Below, piece by piece: positions 15,851 through 24,216 of a DNA stretch of 31,307 bases. Numbering within the stretch: position 1 is the first letter of the stretch; each line of letters opens with the position of its first letter. Made by a program: the position numbers and the translations under genes. This stretch comes from UBA1737 sp964541525 (GTDB lineage Bacteria > Bacillota_I > Bacilli_A > ML615J-28 > CAG-313), in assembly GCA_964541525.1 (NCBI GenBank), contig CAZIQF010000021.1, positions 1 through 31,307 on the forward strand, read 5' to 3'. The notes under the pieces are model-generated. The model was given only the letters and a program-made list of their open reading frames with translations, was not told the origin of the DNA and did no database searches.

Positions 15851-17214
15851 TACTTAATTTTAGGAAGACTAGCCGCAGCAATTGATTGACCTACACGGCG
15901 AGCTTTTTCATCTGGCATCATAATTTGAGCATCAGCATATTCAGGGAATAAAGCTTTAACTACTTCATTTGCTTTCGCAACAACAATATCTCCACCTTCA
16001 CCGCTTGTTACACGTCCTAATAATAATAAATATTTAATGTCATAGAATTCAGAGTAATATGCCACTGAATATCCTAAATAAATGCCGATATTTTCATAAA
16101 TTTCTTTTGCACGAGGATCGCCTTCTTTCATTAATCCTTGTACAACTTTTAATTTTTCAGCAGGAGATAGAGATGGATCTAATTCGATACCAGCAAATCC
16201 AGCAAGTTTAATAACACCATCTTGACTGAAGTATTTAACACCACAACCATAGTCACCACTCCATTCATCAACCATAGCATCGTGATTGTAATCAACTGGG
16301 ACAAATGCAAGTTCAGATAACCAGCCATTTAAGTTACCATCTTTATTAATATAGCCAGCTGCTTCACTAGTTCCCATAGCAATACCTAATACGCAGCCAT
16401 CATTAAGTGACATTGCGCCAGCCAATGCAGTTACATCTCCATCATTTGCAACAACAAGTGGAATATCTTCACCAATTTCTTTTGCTGCTTTAATATACAT
16501 TCCAGGTACTTTTGCATCAAATACATCTTGTGGTACTTTAATAAATAAAGAAGCAACTCTAATTTCATTATTAATATAAATACCAGCACTACTTACGCCA
16601 ATTGCATCAACTTTTTTACCAGCTTCTTCGATTTTTTTAGCTGCAGTTTTAAATGAATCTAAAATACCTTGATATTGGTATTCAGGATCCTCGCTAGTTT
16701 TAGGGAACCATACTACTTCTTCAGAATAAATCGTTTCACCATCGATAACAGCACTTACTTTACGATCTGATCCACCAGCATCAAAACCAATACGATTTCC
16801 ATCTAAGTGTCCACCAGCTGGAATTGAAGCATCTACCGATGCAGGAACATTTTCATAAGTGCAAGCCACAACTTCAAAAGTTTTACCATATACTTTTTCC
16901 ATGAATTCTACATCAAAGTTACGTTTTCCACCACGTGAAAATACTTTTTGCATTGCACTTACTAGTTCGTCATTACCTCCTAAGTAAATTTTGAATCCGC
17001 CTACTACCCAAAGAATACTCTTGATTAAACGTTCAATCATTTCTTCATTTTCAGCATTTTTTCCTGGTAAAACATTTAGGTCATAACGGTATTTATAACC
17101 ACTTTGACGTTCTACACAAATTGCGAAAGGTACTGTACCTTTTTCTTTGAACTTACGAAGTTCAACAATCATTGGTTTAAACCCTTTTTCTAAACTTGGA
17201 ACATAATTTTTCAT
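15850..17214 (-). CDS. ROK/hexokinase-like sugar kinase with N-terminal extension
   Basis: 454 aa protein of the actin/hexokinase ATPase fold. Phosphate-1 motif FDAGGSDRK at 144-152, catalytic Asp in VANDGD (about 258), and a glycine-rich phosphate-2 motif GIAMGTSEAAG (277-287). About 135 residues precede the first motif, longer than in ordinary ROK glucokinases and without a visible HTH. YGCG at about 319 may stand in for the ROK zinc motif, but the full CxCGxxGC is absent. Probably phosphorylates glucose or a related hexose in the cytoplasm; the substrate is inferred only. ATG 17214 has GGAG 8 nt upstream. Coupled to the downstream hydrolase. Confidence 0.82.
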   Translation of the reverse strand: MKNYVPSLEKGFKPMIVELRKFKEKGTVPFAICVERQSGYKYRYDLNVLPGKNAENEEMIERLIKSILWVVGGFKIYLGGNDELVSAMQKVFSRGGKRNFDVEFMEKVYGKTFEVVACTYENVPASVDASIPAGGHLDGNRIGFDAGGSDRKVSAVIDGETIYSEEVVWFPKTSEDPEYQYQGILDSFKTAAKKIEEAGKKVDAIGVSSAGIYINNEIRVASLFIKVPQDVFDAKVPGMYIKAAKEIGEDIPLVVANDGDVTALAGAMSLNDGCVLGIAMGTSEAAGYINKDGNLNGWLSELAFVPVDYNHDAMVDEWSGDYGCGVKYFSQDGVIKLAGFAGIELDPSLSPAEKLKVVQGLMKEGDPRAKEIYENIGIYLGYSVAYYSEFYDIKYLLLLGRVTSGEGGDIVVAKANEVVKALFPEYADAQIMMPDEKARRVGQSIAAASLPKIK

Positions 17215-17238
17215 TTTTCTTTCTCCTTTAATTCTTTA

Positions 17239-17502
17239 TTATGTTTTGTTTTCTATTTCCGCTTTCATATTATGAACTGTTTCAACAATAATTACATCAC
17301 TACCTATTTTTAAGATTCGGTTCCATGGAATTAAATTTTCATCATAATTTGAAAACAATCCTGATAATTTAAAACCATTACTGATATGGATACTCAATAT
17401 TTTACCAGTAGCAACATCAATTGTTACATCATTAATTTTGCCGAGTTTTGTGCCATCTTCTTCCCGGATAACATCTTTACATGAAATTTCCGATAATCTC
17501 AC
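17239..17502 (-). CDS. PRC-barrel protein, YlmC/YmxH-like
   Basis: 87 aa with a single PRC-barrel: LSEISCKDVI at the start, DGTKLGKINDVTIDVATGKI, then IPWNRILKIGSDVIIVE. This matches the small YlmC/YmxH family of Firmicutes, some members of which are expressed during sporulation. The exact function is not established. It starts at GTG 17502 with GAGGAG about 11 nt upstream; an ATG at 17513 leads to a stop after four codons. Lies 24 nt before the sugar-kinase gene. Confidence 0.85.
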   Translation of the reverse strand: MRLSEISCKDVIREEDGTKLGKINDVTIDVATGKILSIHISNGFKLSGLFSNYDENLIPWNRILKIGSDVIIVETVHNMKAEIENKT

Positions 17503-17561
17503 TTTTCTAACATCTCCTCTTAAAGAAGTATATGCTAGATTTCATTGAAACTTGACATTTT

Positions 17562-17867
17562 TTAATTCGCATATATTCCATCTAAATTATAACGTTCTCG
17601 AACATTACCAACAAAGATATGAACAACTACATCATTTAAATCAACTAAGAACCATCCGCTTTCCATTCCTAGATTATACCCGTGAACAATTAGTCCAATC
17701 TTTTCAGCATCAGATTTTAAATATTCAACACAAGCAGCGCCTTGACGATGCGAATTCACCGAACAGATAATACTATAATCATAAAATGGTGTTTTTGCAC
17801 GCATATCATATACTGATATATTTGTCACAACTGCTTTATCTAAAATTTCTATTATTTTATCAATCAT
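17562..17867 (-). CDS. rsfS: Ribosomal silencing factor RsfS
   Basis: 101 aa. RsfS binds uL14 on the large ribosomal subunit and blocks subunit joining when nutrients are scarce. Family marks: YFYDYSIICS-like core (FYDYSIICSVNSHRQ), GMESGWFLVDLNDVVVHIF and RERYNLDGIY near the C-terminus. Its ATG overlaps the yqeK stop by one base. The adjacency yqeK-rsfS is the Bacillus arrangement. Confidence 0.95.
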   Translation of the reverse strand: MIDKIIEILDKAVVTNISVYDMRAKTPFYDYSIICSVNSHRQGAACVEYLKSDAEKIGLIVHGYNLGMESGWFLVDLNDVVVHIFVGNVRERYNLDGIYAN

Positions 17868-18469
17868 TAATTACTTTTTCTTTCTAATTTATAATAATTA
17901 TAAGCCTTTAAAGTTTGACTATAGATTATTTTACCACTTTTTTTTAAGTAGTCAACCATTTGACTAAGAATTGTGTAAACTCCTTCATCTAGTGATGAGT
18001 AACAAGCCTTTCTTGCATTAATTAAATAATCTCCACCAACCCTTGTGGGCTCAATATAATCACAAGCAAAGATTAACGCTTCTAATGAAGTCATATTTTC
18101 TCTACCTGTGGTATGATAATAAATTGCATTTAAAACTGCAAGATCATCGATGTTAAATTTTGCTTTTACATAATATTTTCCAGCAAAACTATGCCAGATA
18201 TGAGGAAAATTAATCAATTCAGTTTGCACTTCTTTTGGCTCATTTTCCACAATTATTTCCCATAGTTGTTGATTATCAACTAGTTTTGCTGCATCATGAA
18301 GCAATCCAGCTAAGTAAACTTGATCTTCATTCAAACCTAATTTTAAGTGTTCATTAAGTTCTAATGCGATTTTTGCTGTTGCTACCGAATGATTAAATCT
18401 TGGATGAACTACTCCATCAATTGTCATTAATCTTTTTAATTGATTATATATACTCACATATTTTTCCAT
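17867..18469 (-). CDS. yqeK: HD-domain Ap4A hydrolase YqeK
   Basis: 200 aa HD-fold phosphohydrolase; the YqeK family splits diadenosine tetraphosphate symmetrically into two ADP, usually with iron. Metal ligands by eye: His27 (RFNHSVATA), His58-Asp59 (LAGLLHDAAK), His90/His93 and Asp137 (FACDYIEPTR). Overlaps yqeH upstream and rsfS downstream by one base each. In many relatives nadD sits directly before yqeK; here yqeH does instead. Confidence 0.93.
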   Translation of the reverse strand: MEKYVSIYNQLKRLMTIDGVVHPRFNHSVATAKIALELNEHLKLGLNEDQVYLAGLLHDAAKLVDNQQLWEIIVENEPKEVQTELINFPHIWHSFAGKYYVKAKFNIDDLAVLNAIYYHTTGRENMTSLEALIFACDYIEPTRVGGDYLINARKACYSSLDEGVYTILSQMVDYLKKSGKIIYSQTLKAYNYYKLERKSN

Positions 18470-19620
18470 TAAATGAACTCCGGAACAACTCTAACATCAA
18501 TTTTTTGATAAATACTAACATCCAAACTAACGTTCACCCCAACAATGTGAACAAAACCAATACCACTAATTAATAAGTCATGGCCTCCATCTAGGTTTTT
18601 AAATGAAATAGTTTTAAGGTTTTTAATTTTTTCATATTCTTCTATAGTCTTAGGTGGAGTTAATAATTTACTAATTTGGGTTTGATAGATTGTATCAGCA
18701 TTAGCTGTTTTAGTTCGATGAATGTATAAATCATTAGATACATAGAAACTTACATTAATTTTTTCGCCATTTGTAAATGTTAAACGCACTAAACCTCCTA
18801 AAAAAATCGTTTGGTCCGGATTTAATTGAAAAGTCCGAGGCTTAAGATATGTTTTCGGAGTTAATATTGTCATTGATTCATAATCTAAATATGCTCCATA
18901 AGAGGCTTTGTTAATTAATCCTGGTGTATCAATGATATAATCATCTTCATCAATATAGATTTTAATAAAATCCATCGTTGTTTGAAATTGATCACTAGTT
19001 GTAAGCAATTGGTTATCATTTAAATATTTAGTTTTAATTGCATTAATTAAAGTAGATTTACCAACACTTGTACATCCAAGAAGATAGCATTCAGTCATTT
19101 TTTTCTTTCGTTTATCCCGATATGTTATCAGTGTTTTTGCATAATCTTTTTTGATTTTAATAATTTTATCAATTACCGCATCTAAGTTTTGTTTTTTCAA
19201 TGCTGATATCATTATTATACCTTTAAGATTCAAATTTTGTTCATTAGCAATTAATCTTAATCTATCATCAATTCTTTTTAATTTAACATCTTTTGGCATT
19301 AAATCTACTTTATTAAGAAGGATAACAACGGGATTTTTACCAATATATTCAGATAAATTAGGAATAAAACCACCATAAATGTCCATCACGTCAATCATCA
19401 AGAGCACTAATGCATTTTTTTCTTTAATTGCTTTAATCTTGTTATAGTAATCAGTATATGAGATTAAAGGTCGATATTTTTTACCATTATGGATAATTTG
19501 AAAACATCTTTGACAGTATGCTTGTTCATTTAATTCATCACTAATAATTGTCGGAACATATCCTGGTAAATCACGATTAAGAGATTGTAATTTAATACCA
19601 CAGCCAATACATTTTGCCAT
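18469..19620 (-). CDS. yqeH: Circularly permuted GTPase YqeH
   Basis: 383 aa GTPase required for assembly of the 30S ribosomal subunit. The N-terminal zinc finger has CIGCG (4-8) and YCQRC (35-39). The G motifs come in permuted order: G4 NKVD (103-106), G5 ISA (138-140), G1 GCTSVGKST (182-190), then G3 DTPG (231-234). The usual PGTT of the switch region reads FQTT here, a modest oddity. ATG 19620 has GGAG at 19630-19633. Directly follows yqeG, as in Bacillus. Confidence 0.95.
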   Translation of the reverse strand: MAKCIGCGIKLQSLNRDLPGYVPTIISDELNEQAYCQRCFQIIHNGKKYRPLISYTDYYNKIKAIKEKNALVLLMIDVMDIYGGFIPNLSEYIGKNPVVILLNKVDLMPKDVKLKRIDDRLRLIANEQNLNLKGIIMISALKKQNLDAVIDKIIKIKKDYAKTLITYRDKRKKKMTECYLLGCTSVGKSTLINAIKTKYLNDNQLLTTSDQFQTTMDFIKIYIDEDDYIIDTPGLINKASYGAYLDYESMTILTPKTYLKPRTFQLNPDQTIFLGGLVRLTFTNGEKINVSFYVSNDLYIHRTKTANADTIYQTQISKLLTPPKTIEEYEKIKNLKTISFKNLDGGHDLLISGIGFVHIVGVNVSLDVSIYQKIDVRVVPEFI

Positions 19621-20172
19621 TTACTTTTTCTCCTTTTTAATTAGTTTTGAAATTTGTTTTGCATATTCAGCATCAATTTTCGCGATTTTTTTGATCACAC
19701 CTTTTTCTCGAAGGCGATTAAGCGTTGTATAAAGATGTTCACTCGCCCTAGAAATCGACTTAACTAAAACAGAATCAACTCCTAGTCGATTTGCACATTT
19801 AATATCTGTAAGTAATTGATCGCCTATCATTACAATTTGCTTATAGTCAGTAATATTTCGCTCATTTAAATATCTTCTTATTTTATAAGCAAATGGTTTA
19901 CGCATTAGATAACCTGCTTCAGTGGCTGGAAAAGTTTCCATAAAGTGATTAATTCGATATCCATAGTTATTAGTTAAAACATAAACTTTAAAACCTTTAT
20001 CTAAAAGCGATTTCCCAAGTGCGATTAATTCTTGACTAGGAACACTTTCATCATAGGAAATTAAGGTATTATCTAAATCAAATAGTATGATTCGTTTTCC
20101 TTTTGCATATAATGTATCATAATCAACATTAAAAACTGATAATGCGACATTAGTTGGTAAATATTTCGACAA
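19621..20172 (-). CDS. yqeG: HAD-family phosphatase YqeG
   Basis: 183 aa HAD hydrolase of the YqeG family (class IIIA), resembling phosphatidylglycerophosphatase Gep4. Motif I is FDLDNTL (31-37), motif II VLTNN (65-69), motif III includes the conserved Lys92, and motif IV is IGDQLLTD (116-123). The start is TTG 20172 with GAGGTG (20181-20186) 8 nt upstream. First gene of the block yqeG-yqeH-yqeK-rsfS, with a good promoter just upstream. Confidence 0.92.
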   Translation of the reverse strand: MSKYLPTNVALSVFNVDYDTLYAKGKRIILFDLDNTLISYDESVPSQELIALGKSLLDKGFKVYVLTNNYGYRINHFMETFPATEAGYLMRKPFAYKIRRYLNERNITDYKQIVMIGDQLLTDIKCANRLGVDSVLVKSISRASEHLYTTLNRLREKGVIKKIAKIDAEYAKQISKLIKKEKK

Positions 20173-20203
20173 TTTCTTTACACCTCATTTTATTATTAAT
20201 AAT

Positions 20204-20232
20204 ATTATACTAAATTTTTGCTTTTTTGTCTA
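20204..20232 (-). promoter_or_regulatory. Promoter of the yqeG operon
   Basis: Minus strand TAGACA (20227-20232), 17 nt, TATAAT (20204-20209). Only 100 bp separates yqeG from the divergent sigma-factor gene. No equally clear sigma-A promoter was seen on the other strand. Confidence 0.82.
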
Positions 20233-20272
20233 TTATTTCACTAATGACTTTATCAAAGAAAGAAGGATTTAC

Positions 20273-20944
20273 TTGATTAATTTACTTTCATTATTTTTGT
20301 TACCACTTCTTGGTTCATTAAATACAGCCAACTTTCCCGAAGTACTTTCAGTTGAAGAAGAAAACAAATATTTAGAACGATGGAAACAAAAAGACTTTAA
20401 TGCACGTAACGTTCTAATTGAACATAATTTAAGATTAGTTGCCCACATTGTTAAAAAATTCGAAAATAATAAAGTTGAAAAAGATGATTTATTATCAATC
20501 GGTACTTTTGGTTTAATTAAAGCTGTTGATACTTATAATTTTGATTCCCACGTTCGACTTGCAACTTATGCATCAAGATGCATTGAAAATGAAATTTTAA
20601 TGCATCTAAGAGCTATTAAAAAACACAAAGATACAGTTTCTTTATATACACCCATCGGTGAAGATAAAGAAGGAAATGAAATTAGAATTTGTGATGTAAT
20701 AGAAGATCCAGCTCCATCAATAACCGAAAAATTAATTAACGAAGAACACTATTCAAGATTAATGAATGCTTTAGAAATTTTAAATAAACAAGAATTAGAA
20801 ATTATATCTCGGAGATTTGGGTTAAACAACTATAAAGTTGAAACACAAAGAGATATCGCAAAAAGTCTAGGGATATCAAGAAGTTATGTTTCAAGAATTG
20901 AAAAAAGAGCATTAACTAAATTATATTTAAAATTAAAAGATTAG
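20273..20944 (+). CDS. Sigma-K-like RNA polymerase sigma factor with hydrophobic pro-sequence
   Basis: 223 aa sigma-70 factor lacking region 1. Region 2 spans about 44-112 (RNVLIEHNLRLVAHIVKKFE, LATYASRCIENEILMHLR) and region 4 about 165-220 (RRFGL, QRDIAKSLGISRSYVSRIEKRAL). These blocks are closest, from memory, to Bacillus SigK, including PIGEDKEGNEI. Residues 1-17 are strongly hydrophobic (LLSLFLLPLLGSL), followed by NFPEVLS. Pro-sigma-K also has a hydrophobic leader, removed by the intramembrane protease SpoIVFB. The start is TTG 20273 with AAGGA five nt upstream. The gene is uninterrupted. I infer a late-sporulation or membrane-held sigma factor; the activating protease is not in the window. 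Confidence 0.88.
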   Translation: MINLLSLFLLPLLGSLNTANFPEVLSVEEENKYLERWKQKDFNARNVLIEHNLRLVAHIVKKFENNKVEKDDLLSIGTFGLIKAVDTYNFDSHVRLATYASRCIENEILMHLRAIKKHKDTVSLYTPIGEDKEGNEIRICDVIEDPAPSITEKLINEEHYSRLMNALEILNKQELEIISRRFGLNNYKVETQRDIAKSLGISRSYVSRIEKRALTKLYLKLKD

Positions 20945-20964
20945 CAAATTTTAAAGTTTTTTAG

Positions 20965-20992
20965 TATAATACCTTTAGAGGTATTAATAATG
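20965..20992 (+). promoter_or_regulatory. -10 box and ribosome site of the tcdA-like gene
   Basis: TATAAT at 20965-20970, AGAGG at 20977-20981, ATG at 20990. The -35 (TAGCAA, 20942-20947) is weak. The -10 is so close to the start codon that the leader would be only about 12-14 nt. Confidence 0.6.
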
Positions 20993-21676
20993 GAACAAAA
21001 TAAAAGAACAATCATGTTAATTGGTGAAGAAAATTTTAATAAACTAAAAAATAAAAAAGTTATGGTATTTGGTTGTGGTGGTGTAGGTGGATTCGTAATT
21101 GAAAGTCTTGCAAGGAGCGGGATTAATAGTTTAATCCTAATCGATAACGATACAATTAACGAATCTAACCTTAATCGACAGTTAATCGCAACAATTAACA
21201 CAATCGGTAGATTAAAAGTCGATGTCTTTAAAGAGCGACTTTTATCAATCAACAAGGAAATCAATATTAAAACTTATCCTTTATTTATTTTAAAAGATAA
21301 TCTTAATGAATTAGATTTTTCTGGTGTCGACTATATCGTTGACTGTATTGATACGATCACTGCTAAAATCGCAATAATTGAAAAAGCAAAGGAACTAAAC
21401 ATTCCCATTATTTCTTCAATGGGAACTGGTAACAAACTTGATCCAACCAAGTTAAAAATTGTGGATATTAAAAAAACGCATACGTGCCCACTTGCAAAAG
21501 TAATGCGATATGAGTTAAAAAAACGCAATATAAATAATGTATTAGTTCTATTCTCTGAAGAATTACCAACTGCTGTTGTCAATCATTCTGCCAAAGAAAT
21601 TCCTAGTATGATTTTTGTTCCAAGTACTGCTGGAATTATGATTGCTCAAAGGGTCGTTTTAGATTTAATTAATTAA
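20990..21676 (+). CDS. tcdA: E1-like enzyme, tRNA threonylcarbamoyladenosine dehydratase (TcdA/CsdL-like)
   Basis: 228 aa ThiF/E1-fold ATPase. TcdA cyclises t6A37 of tRNA to ct6A using ATP. Nucleotide-binding GCGGVGG (28-34), IDNDTINESNLNRQ (51-64, with the Asn and Arg that contact ATP), and DCIDTITAK near 116 match the family. GEENFNKLK at 12-20 is the usual TcdA opening. ThiF or MoeB are the alternatives, but no thiamine or molybdenum cofactor genes are near. 45 nt after the sigma-factor gene, with its own -10. Convergent with mtnN across a shared terminator. Confidence 0.85.
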   Translation: MEQNKRTIMLIGEENFNKLKNKKVMVFGCGGVGGFVIESLARSGINSLILIDNDTINESNLNRQLIATINTIGRLKVDVFKERLLSINKEINIKTYPLFILKDNLNELDFSGVDYIVDCIDTITAKIAIIEKAKELNIPIISSMGTGNKLDPTKLKIVDIKKTHTCPLAKVMRYELKKRNINNVLVLFSEELPTAVVNHSAKEIPSMIFVPSTAGIMIAQRVVLDLIN

Positions 21677-21699
21677 ATTAAAATAGTCCATTTTATAAA

Positions 21700-21738
21700 A
21701 AAATAGAAATACTTTCTTTTTGATTGTATTTCTATTTT
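21700..21738. terminator. Bidirectional terminator between tcdA and mtnN
   Basis: Perfect 13-bp arms AAAATAGAAATAC (21700-21712) and GTATTTCTATTTT (21726-21738), with A-rich and T-rich flanks on both sides. It can serve both convergent genes. Confidence 0.88.
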
Positions 21739-21745
21739 ATTTTTT

Positions 21746-22453
21746 CTATATTTCGATTTCTTTAATAATCAATTCAACTAAATTTGCCGAATTATTTGCT
21801 GCTATCGGAGCAAACATTTGATAATCTAAGCTATTAGTAGAACCGATAATATCAGAAATCGATCGTACAACGATAAATGGCGTTTTAGTTAAATAACAGC
21901 AATGTGCAACAGCACAAGATTCCATATCACAGGCAATAATATTCAAATCAAGAAAATATTTTTTCACAATTTGATCAGTTTTAGCAAAATCAGTAACAAA
22001 TTGATCACCTGTCATAATTGAACCAAAAAATAAGTTTTGTTTAGACTTCAAATAACTAATAATTCGATTATCACTTTCAAAATAAAGCGGTAAATTTTGC
22101 AATTGTCCATATCTTAAATCAGTAAATGCATCAGTTGTCATATCAACATCAGAATAAATTGCTTTTTCAGCAATCACAATATCCAATGGTTTTAAATCTC
22201 GGTGGTAACCTCCAGCTATACCCGAATTAATCACTAAATCTGGATTATAATGTTCGATTAGTAATAATGAGACAATTCCAGCATTTACTTTACCAATCCC
22301 ACATTTTACTATCACTATTTTATTATCTAGATAATCACCAATTTGAAATTCATAATTTAATATTTTCTCTTTAGTTAAGTTATCGATTTTTTTAGTAATG
22401 GTAATCATTTCTAAATCCATTGCACAAATGATACCAATAATTTTTTGATGCAT
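21746..22453 (-). CDS. mtnN: 5'-methylthioadenosine/S-adenosylhomocysteine nucleosidase
   Basis: 235 aa. Hydrolyses the glycosidic bond of MTA and SAH, recycling methylation and polyamine by-products. Family marks: GIICAMDLE (Glu15, normally GIIGAMxxE), NSGIAGGYHRDLKPLDIVIAEKA, catalytic ACDMES (Glu177) and RSISD (Asp200). Starts 1 nt after the greA stop, so probably coupled. It would clear SAH made by the nearby methyltransferase TrmR. Confidence 0.95.
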   Translation of the reverse strand: MHQKIIGIICAMDLEMITITKKIDNLTKEKILNYEFQIGDYLDNKIVIVKCGIGKVNAGIVSLLLIEHYNPDLVINSGIAGGYHRDLKPLDIVIAEKAIYSDVDMTTDAFTDLRYGQLQNLPLYFESDNRIISYLKSKQNLFFGSIMTGDQFVTDFAKTDQIVKKYFLDLNIIACDMESCAVAHCCYLTKTPFIVVRSISDIIGSTNSLDYQMFAPIAANNSANLVELIIKEIEI

Positions 22454-22454
22454 A

Positions 22455-22946
22455 TTATTTCTTTTTATTATTTTTAACTTGTGTTATTTTTGCAACACGA
22501 ACTTTGAATAAATCACCATCTTCAGTTCTTACATCAACTTCATCGCCAGTTTTTGCAGTAAGAATCGCTTTACCTAATGGTGAATCAGATGAAATTTTGC
22601 CATTCATAACATCAGCTTCAATTGTACCCACAATTTGATATTCTTCAGTTAAATTATCTTCTAAAAAGACAACGGTTACAAGTTTACCCAAATTATTAGT
22701 TTGATTTTTTTCATCAACATTGATAATTTTCGCATTTCGAATATTTGCTTCTAATTCAGCAATTTCAGCCGCAATTTTAGCTTGAGCATTTCTAGCAGCA
22801 TCATAGTCAGCATTTTCTGATAAGTCACCTTGACCTCTTGCATCTTGAATTGCAACAATATTTTCCGCTTGTAATTTTTTCAATTCTTTTAATTTTTCTA
22901 ATAAGGCGTTATAACCTTCTTGTGTTATTAAATGTTCTTGAGCCAT
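22455..22946 (-). CDS. greA: Transcription elongation factor GreA
   Basis: 163 aa, full length. Stimulates transcript cleavage by backtracked RNA polymerase. The N-terminal coiled coil opens with ITQEGYNALLEKLKEL and has the acidic tip DLSENADYDAARNAQ, then the FKBP-like C-terminal domain (SDSPLGKAIL-type stretch SSDSPLGKAIL). AAGAGGT precedes ATG 22946, and a strong promoter lies directly upstream. Confidence 0.97.
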   Translation of the reverse strand: MAQEHLITQEGYNALLEKLKELKKLQAENIVAIQDARGQGDLSENADYDAARNAQAKIAAEIAELEANIRNAKIINVDEKNQTNNLGKLVTVVFLEDNLTEEYQIVGTIEADVMNGKISSDSPLGKAILTAKTGDEVDVRTEDGDLFKVRVAKITQVKNNKKK

Positions 22947-22980
22947 TTTAATTACCTCTTTCTTCCTATATTATTCAAAT

Positions 22981-23009
22981 ATTATATCAAATAAAAGTTA
23001 TATTTGCAA
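22981..23009 (-). promoter_or_regulatory. Promoter of greA-mtnN
   Basis: Minus strand TTGCAA (23004-23009), 17 nt, TATAAT (22981-22986). No hairpin terminator was seen between trhP2 and this promoter, so greA-mtnN may also receive read-through. Confidence 0.85.
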
Positions 23010-23016
23010 GTATTTT

Positions 23017-24216
23017 TTATTTTACTTTTCTAATCATATCGAGTGGTGATACTTCACAAGGAATATTTATGTAAAATTCTTGTAATGGGTGTCTTGCAAT
23101 TTCAACTTCTTCATTCGTTTCAGCATCAATTAATCTATCAATAACAAAAATATAATTATCAAGTGATGGTCCAAATACTTCAACAATATCACCTACCTCA
23201 AAATAATTACGTTGTCTTATTAATACTTTATCTTTAAATACTTTTACAACGTCAGCAATATATTCTTGAGTTGGACATTCACTTCTCGTATCATATAATT
23301 GTTCATTAATTGTTGGAAGGCCATTATAAAAACCAATCGATGTCAAACGATTTTCCGCTTTATTAATCTCGTTTTTAAAATTTTCAAAATTATCGTTAGT
23401 TAAATTGCCTTTTTCATAGTATAAATCAATAATTTTTCGATAGCATTTAACTACAGTTGCTATATAATAACTTGATTTCATCCTTCCTTCAATTTTTAGT
23501 GAAGCAATTCCTAAATCTATTAGTTTAGGAATATATTCAACCGCCATTAAATCCTTTGATCCAATGTTAAAAAACTGATTTCTTTTAGTAAGTTTTTTCT
23601 TGCCATCATATAAATAGTAATTCCATCTACAAGAATGAGCACATCCACCACGATTAGCATCGCGTGAAGCCATGTGATTGCTGAGAACACAACGGCCAGA
23701 ATAACTAGAGCACATTCCTCCATGAATAAAAACTTCTAATTCTAAATCAGTATGTTCCTTAATTTCTGCCATTTCTTCTAAGCTAGTTTCTCTTGCGAGA
23801 ACTACCCTTGTTACTTCTTGTGCTTTCCAAAACTTAATTGCACTGCTATTTGTAATGGACATTTGGGTTGATACATGGCATTCAATCTTTGGGGTTAATC
23901 TTCTTGCAGTCTTAACTATATACAAACTAGATGTAATTATTGCATCAACTTTGCACTTTGCAAGTAACAATAAGTAATCCTCTAATCCGGACAAATCTTC
24001 ATTATGGGGAATTATATTCATTGTAATGTATACTTTTTTGTTTAAACTATGAGCATAATTACATATTTCTAAGATATCTTTATCATCAAAATTAGAAGCA
24101 CGAGCACGCAAACTAAATTTTTTGCCACCAACATATACTGCATCAGCACCATATAATAATGCAATTTTAGCTTTTTCAAGTGATCCTGCTGGAGCTAGTA
24201 GTTCAATTTTATTCAT
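23017..24216 (-). CDS. trhP2: U32 family tRNA hydroxylation protein TrhP2 (YrrO-like)
   Basis: 399 aa. U32 'peptidase' family member. In Bacillus, TrhP1/TrhP2 make 5-hydroxyuridine at wobble U34 of tRNA, using prephenate and an iron-sulfur cluster. Sequence marks: ELLAPAGSLEKAKIALLYGADAVYVGG at the start, then HGGMCSSYSGRCVLSN and ANRGGCAHSCRW, giving Cys169, Cys176, Cys192 and Cys196 as likely cluster ligands. The usual U32 C-terminal beta domain follows. Overlaps trhP1 by 8 nt. The neighbours trmR and trhP1 argue for tRNA modification rather than protease activity. Confidence 0.9.
   Translation of the reverse strand: MNKIELLAPAGSLEKAKIALLYGADAVYVGGKKFSLRARASNFDDKDILEICNYAHSLNKKVYITMNIIPHNEDLSGLEDYLLLLAKCKVDAIITSSLYIVKTARRLTPKIECHVSTQMSITNSSAIKFWKAQEVTRVVLARETSLEEMAEIKEHTDLELEVFIHGGMCSSYSGRCVLSNHMASRDANRGGCAHSCRWNYYLYDGKKKLTKRNQFFNIGSKDLMAVEYIPKLIDLGIASLKIEGRMKSSYYIATVVKCYRKIIDLYYEKGNLTNDNFENFKNEINKAENRLTSIGFYNGLPTINEQLYDTRSECPTQEYIADVVKVFKDKVLIRQRNYFEVGDIVEVFGPSLDNYIFVIDRLIDAETNEEVEIARHPLQEFYINIPCEVSPLDMIRKVK

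Noticed and set aside
20941..21264. Minus-strand frame opposite the tcdA-like gene (107 codons)
   Set aside because: It covers the E1 nucleotide-binding region on the other strand. It has no ribosome site and low-complexity content.
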